Below, piece after piece: positions 8,096 through 15,242 of a DNA stretch of 64,000 nucleotides (positions within the stretch are counted from its first letter, which is position 1; each line of letters begins with the position of its first letter). The position numbers and the translations under genes were made by a program. The stretch is taken from assembly GCF_029873475.1 (NCBI RefSeq), contig NZ_CP123499.1:1984001-2048000 (forward strand), in the 5' to 3' direction. Under the pieces are notes generated by a model. It made no database searches and was not told the origin of the DNA. It worked only from the letters and a program-made list of their open reading frames with translations. This DNA is from Arsenophonus sp. aPb. GTDB lineage: Bacteria > Pseudomonadota > Gammaproteobacteria > Enterobacterales > Enterobacteriaceae.

Positions 8096-8533
8096 TTATA
8101 GGGGTACTTCTGGCCATTCAATATCTGGCGCTGCTGAGATATCTACCCGATTTAATAATATACGATAAGTTTTCCATGCCACTAATCGCTGCTCTTCATC
8201 CTCTGTTGCTATTTTTAAATCAATTGCATCTTGTAACGGCGCAATAACTTCGGATGCATTTTGCATTAATTCAATTCTTTTATTCTCAGCCTCTGCAATT
8301 AATTCACTTTTTGTCTTAGGAGGTATATCAAGCCAAACCGGATCACCATTTTCATTAGCGCCTAACATTTTTCCTTCCGGCGGTGCACACAGTGCATACT
8401 CTTGATATACTTTAAAAGGCACTTTTTTAGCTGTACTATCCCAAAAACCAGCGCTAACATAATCATCTTTCAATGAATTAGATAACCAACATAATTTTTT
8501 AGCACTAAAATAATAAATATCATTGTTTTTCAT
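8096..8533 (-). CDS. Tail fibre assembly chaperone (Tfa family)
   Basis: A 145-residue protein of the caudoviral tail fibre assembly family (PF02413). Typical parts are the N-terminal FYFSAKKLCW-like region, the central PPEGKMLGANENGDPVWLDI and the C-terminal WKTYRILLNRVD followed by the A-P-D-I-x-W-P-x-x-P ending. Such proteins help fibres fold and may stay bound to the tip. It follows the tail fibre gene by one base (TAAAATG), as expected for a fibre/chaperone pair. Confidence 0.92.
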   Translation of the reverse strand: MKNNDIYYFSAKKLCWLSNSLKDDYVSAGFWDSTAKKVPFKVYQEYALCAPPEGKMLGANENGDPVWLDIPPKTKSELIAEAENKRIELMQNASEVIAPLQDAIDLKIATEDEEQRLVAWKTYRILLNRVDISAAPDIEWPEVPL

Positions 8534-8534
8534 T

Positions 8535-10163
8535 TTACCATCCTATCGCAATCCATCTCATATCAGTAAATGGAGAAGCATTACTTCCAGTAGTTACCTT
8601 GGTTTGGCGCATTGTAAATCCGCTATTATTCGCATCCATTATGTTAGGCGCATACATTTCAGATAGATTAGAATTGGAATTAAAATTAGCTAACCCCATA
8701 CCTGCTAAGGTATTTGGGAAAGCAATAGGAAATGAATTTCTTGAACTATTACTTCTAGCTACTCTACCCCACTGAATAATTACACCAGTACTTGGATCTT
8801 TCATCCATCCATTGGTAGATTTGCTAGCCGTCCATTTAGCCGTGGCTAATTTAGAATCTACTTCTGATTTAGTGTAATTATCTCCTTGTAATGCAAGAAC
8901 TCCTGCTTTGATAGGAAAATACACAGTAAAATCTGGACTACCTCTTTTTACTGCAAATAATCTTTGGTCTGTATTATTTGCTCCTATCACCCAAGCATTC
9001 TTATTTGCTGCAGTTAACTCCAATTCACCATTTGAAGTGGTATTTGTAACATAGAGTTTAGGTACTGTTACAACCGTAGGATTATTAGTTAAGGCTAGAG
9101 TTCCATTACTTTTAGGAACTTGTACTCGATATTCTAAACCCACACCGCTCTTTACTCCGTCGATATTTAAAGTTTTACTATCTGGATCTAATACAAAATC
9201 TACCATAGAATTATCTTTAGTAGTTTTAAAAGATAATCTAGGATTTCCATAAGTTATATTTAATCCTGCAACAGTGACTCCTCTGGTATCAACCAACTTA
9301 ACAAATTTATCATCTGTTTCTGCTTTAGTATACGAATCAAGCACTATCCGCATCCAGGCACCAACCTTAATACCCCCTGTCGATTCAGGCGTTGAATTTT
9401 TAGCTACTAATTTTGGTAGTTGGCCATCCCAGCGATAATAACCCCCCTCTTTTTCATAATGTAATGCCTGGTAACGAGCGGTTACCTCAAATCCCTTTTC
9501 AAATGAATCGACTAATACATAACCCAATGCGCCGGTTTGACTCGGATCGAGTAAAGTTGGTTTGCCATTGGCATCAAATCCAATTTGCTTATTTTTGCGG
9601 GTTGCAACATCGGGTAGCGCGGGAATATCAATATCATTAACCCGTAAAGAACGAACATCTTTATCCCTGATGGCTGATTTCATTAACCCAAAGTTAACCG
9701 CATCGTTATCACTTTTAGGTTGGCTGATGTTTGAAACCCGATAATTTTTAGCATCAAAATAGTTTGATAACATGCTTGGTCGTTTTAAAAACAGTGATAA
9801 ATTACCTAATACCCGTTGAATCAACATAGTAAGATAATCAAACGCATTTTCATGGGTCTCAGCATAAAAGCGCCCTTGATTGCGAAATGATACTTCTTGC
9901 TTTGCTGGCAAATTTCTGGCTATTAATAGCTTATTGCCGTTTACTAACGGTGACTTTAAGATAATTTTGCCGCCTTTATCACTATTAACACCTGTTACCG
10001 TATAATCGCTATTTAATGTTAGTTTTCTTTCATTATCACCGTTGCTATCAGTAACAGTGACAACCAAGTGTTCATCACTAAACACTCTAAATTTATAATC
10101 AAACTCAGTTGTAACCCCGTTTCCGATATATTCATTCGAGCTTACCTCAGTTACTACAGTCAT
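8535..10163 (-). CDS. Tail fibre / receptor-binding protein
   Basis: A 542-residue protein. The N-terminal 115 residues (starting with TVVTEVSSNEYIGNGVTTEFDYKFRV split over beta strands) are the virion-attachment domain used by many podovirus fibres and spikes. Residues about 150-300 contain linker and collar-like segments (DKDVRSLRVNDID; EGGYYRWDGQLPK). The C-terminus (about 440-542) reads like a receptor-binding head, with GWMKDPSTGVIIQWG and the final FTDMRWIAIGW. It is the host-recognition protein. The C-terminal part resembles gp37/side-tail-fibre heads in other prophages, so it is a likely point of exchange between phages. The assembly chaperone lies next. Confidence 0.85.
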   Translation of the reverse strand: MTVVTEVSSNEYIGNGVTTEFDYKFRVFSDEHLVVTVTDSNGDNERKLTLNSDYTVTGVNSDKGGKIILKSPLVNGNKLLIARNLPAKQEVSFRNQGRFYAETHENAFDYLTMLIQRVLGNLSLFLKRPSMLSNYFDAKNYRVSNISQPKSDNDAVNFGLMKSAIRDKDVRSLRVNDIDIPALPDVATRKNKQIGFDANGKPTLLDPSQTGALGYVLVDSFEKGFEVTARYQALHYEKEGGYYRWDGQLPKLVAKNSTPESTGGIKVGAWMRIVLDSYTKAETDDKFVKLVDTRGVTVAGLNITYGNPRLSFKTTKDNSMVDFVLDPDSKTLNIDGVKSGVGLEYRVQVPKSNGTLALTNNPTVVTVPKLYVTNTTSNGELELTAANKNAWVIGANNTDQRLFAVKRGSPDFTVYFPIKAGVLALQGDNYTKSEVDSKLATAKWTASKSTNGWMKDPSTGVIIQWGRVARSNSSRNSFPIAFPNTLAGMGLANFNSNSNLSEMYAPNIMDANNSGFTMRQTKVTTGSNASPFTDMRWIAIGW

Positions 10164-10323
10164 TATTGCTATCCTCCATCTAACTAATAAACATGATAGC
10201 CTTAATAAATCTTTTAAGGAATTATGTTTAACAAAATAGACGGAAAGATAAACAAAATATGAGAATCAGCATATTATATATGGAGATTTCTCATTAAATT
10301 TCGTGAAAAAGACAGGGGTTAAA

Positions 10324-10575
10324 ATGTATAGGAAAATTAATTATCCAGCGCCTGAAAACTATGCAGCAAAGCTAAACACGGAAAGTGAAGTGGCAAAGTT
10401 GGCGATAAAATCCAATATTGAGAACCTACTGATAACATTAGATAGTAACGGCTATGATGTCAGCGCTGCTTTGATTGAGCTTATCGCGATGAAAAATTAT
10501 ATCCGTCAGAAACTAAAAACTGATGCCAAAATCAGGACGCATTTTGAATATATCATTAAAGAGTTAAACAAATAA
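10324..10575 (+). CDS. Hypothetical 83-aa helical protein
   Basis: ATG 10324 has AGGGG at good spacing and is preferred to the in-frame GTG at 10303. The product is soluble, mostly helical and charged, with no motif I recognise. It reads away from the tail fibre gene and is followed by a clear terminator, so it is a single-gene accessory unit of the kind called a moron. Confidence 0.6.
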   Translation: MYRKINYPAPENYAAKLNTESEVAKLAIKSNIENLLITLDSNGYDVSAALIELIAMKNYIRQKLKTDAKIRTHFEYIIKELNK

Positions 10576-10588
10576 TCCATTATGGGTT

Positions 10589-10612
10589 AAAGCACCCAAG
10601 TGGTGCTTTTAT
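10589..10612 (+). terminator. Rho-independent terminator
   Basis: AAAGCACC (10589-10596) pairs with GGTGCTTT (10602-10609) around CAAGT, then TATAT. It ends the 83-aa gene. Confidence 0.8.
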
Positions 10613-10689
10613 ATTTATTTATAAGCAAAAGTAAATCTTGTTTTTTTTTACAACCAAGGTTGTTTTTAGTATATTGAAAATTAGCCAAA

Positions 10690-10961
10690 CTAATAATTTT
10701 ATTATATCTAAAGTGATTTTTTGGCTAAAAGGTGTTCTAAAATATAACTAAGGAAATAATCGTAGTATCTAATAAGACCTTTTTGTACAAAAAATGGTCT
10801 AAAATATAACTAAAGTAATAACTATAATAATGAGCAAATAACGTTAATAAAGTAACAATAAATAGCTATTTAAGAATCCACTTGTTAACAAGAGAATCTG
10901 GATAAAGATAAACAAGTAAAACTTGAATAGCGTACAAAGATAAATCGAGGTAGACTAAACT
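10690..10961. promoter_or_regulatory. Control region of the YafO-like toxin locus with repeats and a palindrome
   Basis: The 16-mer TCTAAAATATAACTAA occurs at 10736-10751 and again at 10798-10813, 62 bp apart; each is followed by a similar AATAA-rich stretch. Between them an inverted repeat AGACCTTTTT-GTAC-AAAAAATGGTCT spans 10775-10800. This looks like a promoter/operator region for the toxin-antitoxin pair just downstream, where an antitoxin would bind. Confidence 0.45.
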
Positions 10962-11081
10962 ATGGTACAAGTAGCGAAAAATAAAAAAGTTCGTAAAACT
11001 ATTCGAACATCGCCAGAAGAAAAAAAAGCTATATCTGAAGCTTTTAAAAACCTGGCAAAGGAAATGGATAAAGTGAGATAG
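10962..11081 (+). CDS. Putative 39-aa antitoxin upstream of YafO-like toxin
   Basis: ATG 10962, preceded by GAGG at about 10947, opens a 39-codon frame ending at TAG 11079-11081, seven bases before the toxin start. The peptide is very basic at the N-terminus (KNKKVRKTIRTS) and ends in an amphipathic helix (SPEEKKAISEAFKNLAKEMDKV), as expected for a short DNA-binding and toxin-binding antitoxin. E. coli YafN, the known YafO antitoxin, has 97 residues, so this would be a minimal or different antitoxin. The call rests on position and layout; the toxin call supports it. Confidence 0.55.
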   Translation: MVQVAKNKKVRKTIRTSPEEKKAISEAFKNLAKEMDKVR

Positions 11082-11087
11082 GAACAA

Positions 11088-11570
11088 ATGGGTTTAAAAA
11101 TAACTCGAAGTATAGAAGTATGTAATTCAGTTAGAAATCTTATTAAAAACAACGGCCCGTATGCTGAAACACCAATTATAAAATTCGAAAAATACAAGCA
11201 AATGTGCATTGAATTCGGCGATATACCTATTCCCCCTTATCATATTCAATTAAAGCATCCTTCACATAGTGATACTATAGGTAGAGATAAACCTATGGAT
11301 AGACCTCGCAGCGCCAGATATGAAGAGCTTCATCATATACATTTTTGGCAGGAAGGATGTGTATGGGAAGATGATGATGGATACCAAGTACAATGGAACA
11401 GTACCAGCGACGCATTTATTATTTATTCTTATTTTATCGATAAAGATGGTGACCATCACTTTTACATAATCGATATACTCCTTGATAATGCTCATAATAT
11501 TATAGAAAATAACGAACAAATTCTAAAATGGGTTACTATCGCCAAAGAATTTCGGCTTAAAAATATCTGA
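11088..11570 (+). CDS. YafO-family mRNA interferase toxin
   Basis: A 160-residue protein whose C-terminal two thirds match the YafO toxin pattern: IGRDKPMDRP (about 64-73), EELHHIHFW (about 80-88), a W and S-D segment (QWNSTSDAFIIYSYF), YIIDILLDNAH, and the closing helix with IAKEFR. YafO is a ribosome-dependent RNA-cutting toxin that stops translation. Its N-terminal 45 residues, rich in Lys, are extra relative to the shortest members. It follows a 39-aa frame by six bases, the usual antitoxin-toxin order. In a prophage such a module may stabilise the element or act in abortive infection; neither can be told from sequence. Confidence 0.75.
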   Translation: MGLKITRSIEVCNSVRNLIKNNGPYAETPIIKFEKYKQMCIEFGDIPIPPYHIQLKHPSHSDTIGRDKPMDRPRSARYEELHHIHFWQEGCVWEDDDGYQVQWNSTSDAFIIYSYFIDKDGDHHFYIIDILLDNAHNIIENNEQILKWVTIAKEFRLKNI

Positions 11571-11804
11571 TGTATTGATAAAGATTAGAGTAGCACAAGC
11601 TTACTATCTAATAATCCGAACTATATACTTAACAATAACATGTTTAATATGTCTGTATTAGCTCAGCTTTAATCTGGCACTGTTATGGTACAGGGCTAAA
11701 CCAAGTTTGACAGGTAGCTCTGTGCTAATAGCGGACATAGCTAAGTTATCAATTAGTAGCCAGTCACTGTCTCATTATCTTGAAAAACAAAAAGGCATCC
11801 CAAC

Positions 11805-12131
11805 CTATGAATCCCAAACCGCTAAATGAGTAATGGATACACATTTTTGGTTTATAACAAAATCAGTTTCTTCCGCTTCATTTGAAAGCATGTACAAAAT
11901 ATCCAGTGGTAATTCCGCTCCTGCAAGTTTCAACTCTGCTTTGAGTTGGAGCAAAGTTTCTCCTGACGGACCTACAACCAGAATATCGTAATCAGTGCCA
12001 ACCCCAAAAAGCGATGAACCAAACATAAAGCATTCAAAAAACTTCAATGTCGGGCACGTTTTTAAAAGGTGGCATGCCACATCGCTTACCGACATCAACG
12101 GCGAAGAATTGATTCTTTGAATTCTGGCCAT
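11805..12131 (-). CDS. Minimal nucleotidyltransferase (MNT-type) of a three-gene HNH module
   Basis: A 108-residue protein with the nucleotidyltransferase signature F-G-S-S-x7-D-Y-D (G38, S39, D47, D49) and the third acidic residue D77 in E-L-P-L-D-I-L. All three metal-binding Asp are present, so it should be active. ATG 12131 has GGAG seven bases before it; the in-frame ATG 12095, which overlaps the upstream stop as TGATG, is an alternative and would give 96 residues with the catalytic core intact. MNT proteins transfer nucleotides to proteins or small molecules; the best known work in toxin-antitoxin pairs with HEPN partners, but no HEPN gene is here. It is the last gene of the operon HNH nuclease, unknown, NTase, all overlapping. 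Confidence 0.75.
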   Translation of the reverse strand: MARIQRINSSPLMSVSDVACHLLKTCPTLKFFECFMFGSSLFGVGTDYDILVVGPSGETLLQLKAELKLAGAELPLDILYMLSNEAEETDFVINQKCVSITHLAVWDS

Positions 12132-12739
12132 TTCATGACTCCGCAACCAAGTTGACGCCCGACTTCAAAGGCGCTACTAGTGGGCTCTCCATTGGGATTA
12201 ATGTTCCACATAACATCAACACTACCAAATTTGTCCCAGAAAGAGCGCACTGCATCAGCTGTCGGCTCATACTCAAGGAGCATACCTACTCTAAGCTTGC
12301 GCCCATTGGCTAAATCAATAATGAATACGCGATCAAATTCCCTTTCTATGTTTCTTACAACCCTCATTTGCGTTATAAGCCGATACGCATAAAAATAATC
12401 TTTGTGAGCCGCAGTATTAACATTGTTGTCTGCAAGGGCTGAATATAAAGTGCCTGCACTGCCCCATCCTATTTTTGCATCACTTACATAGTTGATAGCC
12501 TTACCAGTCCATACACATGCTTTTCTGTACCCACAAATAAAATCCAAATCTGGGAACTGTTCATGATAATGCTGAACTATTTCAAGAGTAATCTCTTCTG
12601 ATGCAGAAATAATAGCCAATGTATCAGGTCTATCGTGTATTGAGATTTTGATAGCATCTCCAGTCACATGTTTTGCGAAACCTAATCTCTTAAGGCAGTC
12701 GTTTATATTTTCAAGAGCATAATTTACTTGCCAATTCAC
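12095..12739 (-). CDS. Unrecognised 214-aa protein, middle gene of the HNH/nucleotidyltransferase module
   Basis: I choose GTG 12739, which overlaps the HNH stop as GTGA; a longer frame to 12796 would overlap the nuclease by 61 bp. The product is soluble, with no membrane segment and no motif I can assign. Residues about 90-215 contain GWGSAGTLYSALAD, then DYFYAYRLITQMRVVRNIEREFDRV, then VMWNINPNGEPTSSAFEVGR, which look like a folded alpha/beta domain with a possible ligand site (conserved-looking W, N, N, G). The invariable order and overlaps suggest that it works physically with the flanking nuclease and nucleotidyltransferase. It could be an adaptor, a sensor or the substrate of nucleotide transfer. 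Confidence 0.6.
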   Translation of the reverse strand: MNWQVNYALENINDCLKRLGFAKHVTGDAIKISIHDRPDTLAIISASEEITLEIVQHYHEQFPDLDFICGYRKACVWTGKAINYVSDAKIGWGSAGTLYSALADNNVNTAAHKDYFYAYRLITQMRVVRNIEREFDRVFIIDLANGRKLRVGMLLEYEPTADAVRSFWDKFGSVDVMWNINPNGEPTSSAFEVGRQLGCGVMKWPEFKESILRR

Positions 12740-13428
12740 GCAAAGATTCCATCCATATCTTGAGGGTATCGAATGGCTATACCAGAAACGCAGCAAACAT
12801 GACGTTCGGTAAGCCCACGAACATGCTCTTGGTATTGAGCAAATATTTCTTGTTCTTCAACTGTCAGGTGGCACTGGTTTTTGCTAATGATCGCCTGAAT
12901 ACGATAGTGATTAGGTAATATGACACTTCGCATCCTTTGCGACCAAGCATTGGCCGTTTCAGACTCAGGATCGAATTCAAAATTTGCACCATCACAAGGG
13001 GCAAATTCTTTCCAGATGGCCTTATTTTCACCCATAGCTGCAATCACAGCATATCTCGCTTGTTTTCGCTCTTCATAGCAAATAATCCCTTGACTATGAA
13101 CTAAAGTTATAAGGTGATTTCTCTTCCAGTCTAAAAGCATACTTCTTGGGTATGAATCAGGTGCTTTATCAATAATTGTATGGCACGTGGGGCACAAAAG
13201 AATTAGGTTTTCAAATGAGTCTGCCTCAAACTCTTCACTTGGTCTTTGTTCATGTCGAGGCCCTGTCTCACCATGAGGAATAACATGAGCCATTTCTGCA
13301 ATATGCCTATCACCGCCCATATCAACTGGGAAAAGTGGTTTGAGACAACGAGGATGCTGACAATGTCCTCCTGATTCTGAAAACAGCCTCAATTTAGTGT
13401 TACTTGGGATACTTCTCCTGACAGACAT
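12736..13428 (-). CDS. HNH endonuclease, first gene of the three-gene module
   Basis: A 230-residue protein with a complete HNH nuclease domain in the first 110 residues. Zinc-binding pairs are C23-x4-C28 and C79-x2-C82. The catalytic set is H48 (AEMAHVIPH), N74 (ENLILLCP) and H83 (CPTCH). The C-terminal 110 residues are a separate, probably helical domain of unknown role, with ETANAWSQRMRS and LTVEEQEIFAQYQEHV. HNH enzymes of this form are common effectors in anti-phage systems and restriction. The gene begins an operon with two overlapping partners and reads against the toxin gene. Its base composition is visibly less AT-rich than the surrounding accessory DNA, suggesting separate acquisition. 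Confidence 0.8.
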   Translation of the reverse strand: MSVRRSIPSNTKLRLFSESGGHCQHPRCLKPLFPVDMGGDRHIAEMAHVIPHGETGPRHEQRPSEEFEADSFENLILLCPTCHTIIDKAPDSYPRSMLLDWKRNHLITLVHSQGIICYEERKQARYAVIAAMGENKAIWKEFAPCDGANFEFDPESETANAWSQRMRSVILPNHYRIQAIISKNQCHLTVEEQEIFAQYQEHVRGLTERHVCCVSGIAIRYPQDMDGIFA

Positions 13429-14166
13429 ATTTGATTTCCAAAGGTTTCATTAAGCGGCAACGTGATTACCAATTATCGTTGTTATGTTCTATGGTGAGTA
13501 GCATATCAGATAAAAAAAAAATTTTTTTGAACCAAAATAAATTTCTTAGAAAACACTAATTTTTTGTTTGCTTATTGAGCAAACATAGATCACCAAGGAT
13601 TCAGAGTCATTTTAAAATTAGCTACTTTTACCATTAATACCTATAGACAATTCCCGCTTTTTCGTTCATAGCTACCAGTCAGTTACTTCATATTATAAAC
13701 TGAACCATTCAGGCTTGTTTCTCATGTGGATTTTGCATAGGTGATAATATGCAGCTTTGTTTAACAGACTGCGTTGCCTGTCTATGTGAAACGGCGTGCC
13801 CGTTATCCAGTACTCAATAGTAGCAGCCAAACGGATAGCGAGACGAAATAGGAGCGCAGCTTACTGAGAGCCAGCAATAGCGCCGGAGTGGAATACTAAT
13901 CCTGCTACGGCCGTGAAATCGAAACTGGCCGTACTTGTTCGCTCATAGCTGACTGTAAGATTTGATTGTGTGCTGCATGAGAAAACTGTCGGCTCAAATT
14001 TGATCTAATATATGTCTGTCTGAAATATACCCTAATCTGATCTCTATTTTATAACTAACTAAAATATTACCGAAACTTCTAAATTCCATTTAAGTGCTCA
14101 ATTCCTCGTTAGGATTTAATCCGAAAGCTAAGAGATGTTTATTAGAGAATGGGTATCATATAACGA
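13429..14166. other. Non-coding region with a GC-richer core of unknown origin
   Basis: No supported frame in 740 bp. The part at about 13740-13960 is clearly richer in G and C than both flanks and contains short fragments of open frame on either strand, none longer than about 35 codons. It may be the remnant of another insertion. 13429-13500 holds the likely promoter of the HNH module, and a long A/T run sits at 13512-13527. Confidence 0.5.
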
Positions 14167-14316
14167 TTAGTATTGAGTAACACCAATAAAACAAGCTACC
14201 GCAGATAGCAAAATAACTACAGCAACAGCAAACTCACCATCATCTAGTACCCCCTTGCGATTCAAAATCACAATCGCAATCAACACCAAAATGACAAAAA
14301 TAAATATCCCCATCAT
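14167..14316 (-). CDS. Small membrane protein (49 aa)
   Basis: ATG 14316 is preceded by a strong AAGGAG at the right distance; a second ATG follows directly. The 49 residues form two hydrophobic segments (GIFIFVILVLIAIVIL, 3-18, and FAVAVVILLSAVACFIGV, about 29-46) joined by a short polar loop NRKGVLDDGE. This is a two-TM hairpin protein. Its start is upstream of nothing else on the strand, so it is a single gene between the kinase and the HNH module. It might be a superinfection-exclusion or holin-like protein; nothing in the sequence decides. Confidence 0.65.
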   Translation of the reverse strand: MMGIFIFVILVLIAIVILNRKGVLDDGEFAVAVVILLSAVACFIGVTQY

Positions 14317-14485
14317 TTCTCCTTACTTAAACATCCCATCCTACTATTAATCGCTACTATTAAAATCTAATTACGCAATCGTAAAAATCAAGAAATAAAA
14401 AATATAATAAAATCATTAAGATAAATTAATTTCAATAACAATAATTAACAAACTAAACAAATTTATTTCATAAAAAACATTTGTT

Positions 14486-15130
14486 ATGATTAGTTTCCAT
14501 TATAGTATCGATAACTACATCACTGGTGAATATGTGTTTAATAGAATATCAAGTATTTTTCATCATAATAAGTTCAGTGTATCTGCTGCATTGTCAGAAA
14601 AAAACGATATAGAAAATAAAAATATTAAACTTGGAAAGCTAATTGGAGAGGGAATAGAGGGGAAAATATATATAGACGCTAATAATAAAAATTTTATATT
14701 AAAAAAATTACATACTAATGATAGACATTATATAGAATCCTGCTTTAGAGAAGAAGTGAACTGTTTTAATAAATATTATGGAGAAGGATCTGCAGCGTTA
14801 ATAGAAAGTAAGGATACATTTTATATTAGGATGTATAAAGTACCAGGAGTACCACTCAGCAGCATTAATGACAACATATTTCCACCAAATGCGCAAGAAC
14901 GCTTTCAGCATATGATTTGCGATTTAGGTGATAAAGGCATAATGCATGATGATTTAAATTTTAAAAATATTCTATATGACAGAGAAACCAACACATTTTA
15001 TCCAATAGACTTTTCTAATCGATATGAAGAGTATCACAGTGGAGATAATGCTATCAAAAATTCACTAAATAACAGTTCAGAAATGAGATATGATTGGGCA
15101 TTAGAACATATAATTGAACATACATACTAA
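14486..15130 (+). CDS. OspG/NleH-family protein kinase, predicted type III secretion effector
   Basis: A 214-residue minimal kinase closely following the layout of Shigella OspG. The glycine loop is LGKLIGEGIEGKIY (49-62), the ATP-binding Lys is K73 or K74, the catalytic loop is H-D-D-L-N-F-K-N with D156 and N161, and the magnesium motif is P-I-D-F at 173-176 with D175. The segment RMYKVPGVPLSSI (115-127) and the ending near EEYHSG also match. OspG-type kinases are injected into host cells, bind ubiquitin-loaded E2 enzymes and damp NF-kB signalling. The 45-residue N-terminus, longer than in OspG, could hold the secretion signal. Prophage-carried effectors near tail genes are common in Salmonella and E. 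coli. ATG 14486 is the only start; its ribosome site is weak. A type III system elsewhere in the genome is required. Confidence 0.8.
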   Translation: MISFHYSIDNYITGEYVFNRISSIFHHNKFSVSAALSEKNDIENKNIKLGKLIGEGIEGKIYIDANNKNFILKKLHTNDRHYIESCFREEVNCFNKYYGEGSAALIESKDTFYIRMYKVPGVPLSSINDNIFPPNAQERFQHMICDLGDKGIMHDDLNFKNILYDRETNTFYPIDFSNRYEEYHSGDNAIKNSLNNSSEMRYDWALEHIIEHTY

Positions 15131-15242
15131 CCTGCCAAAAATCAAAATAATCGACTATCAATATCGCTGAGTATAAACACTAACAAAACCGCTTTCTCAG
15201 CACTTTATAATATCAATTCAACAAACTTTAATGCATTAACCC

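Noticed and set aside
8535..10163. Diversity-generating retroelement attached to the tail fibre
   Set aside because: No reverse transcriptase or near-identical template/variable repeat seen.
12739..12796. Longer N-terminus for the middle gene of the HNH module
   Set aside because: It would overlap the HNH gene by 61 bp; the GTG at 12739 overlaps the stop by four bases as usual for coupled genes.
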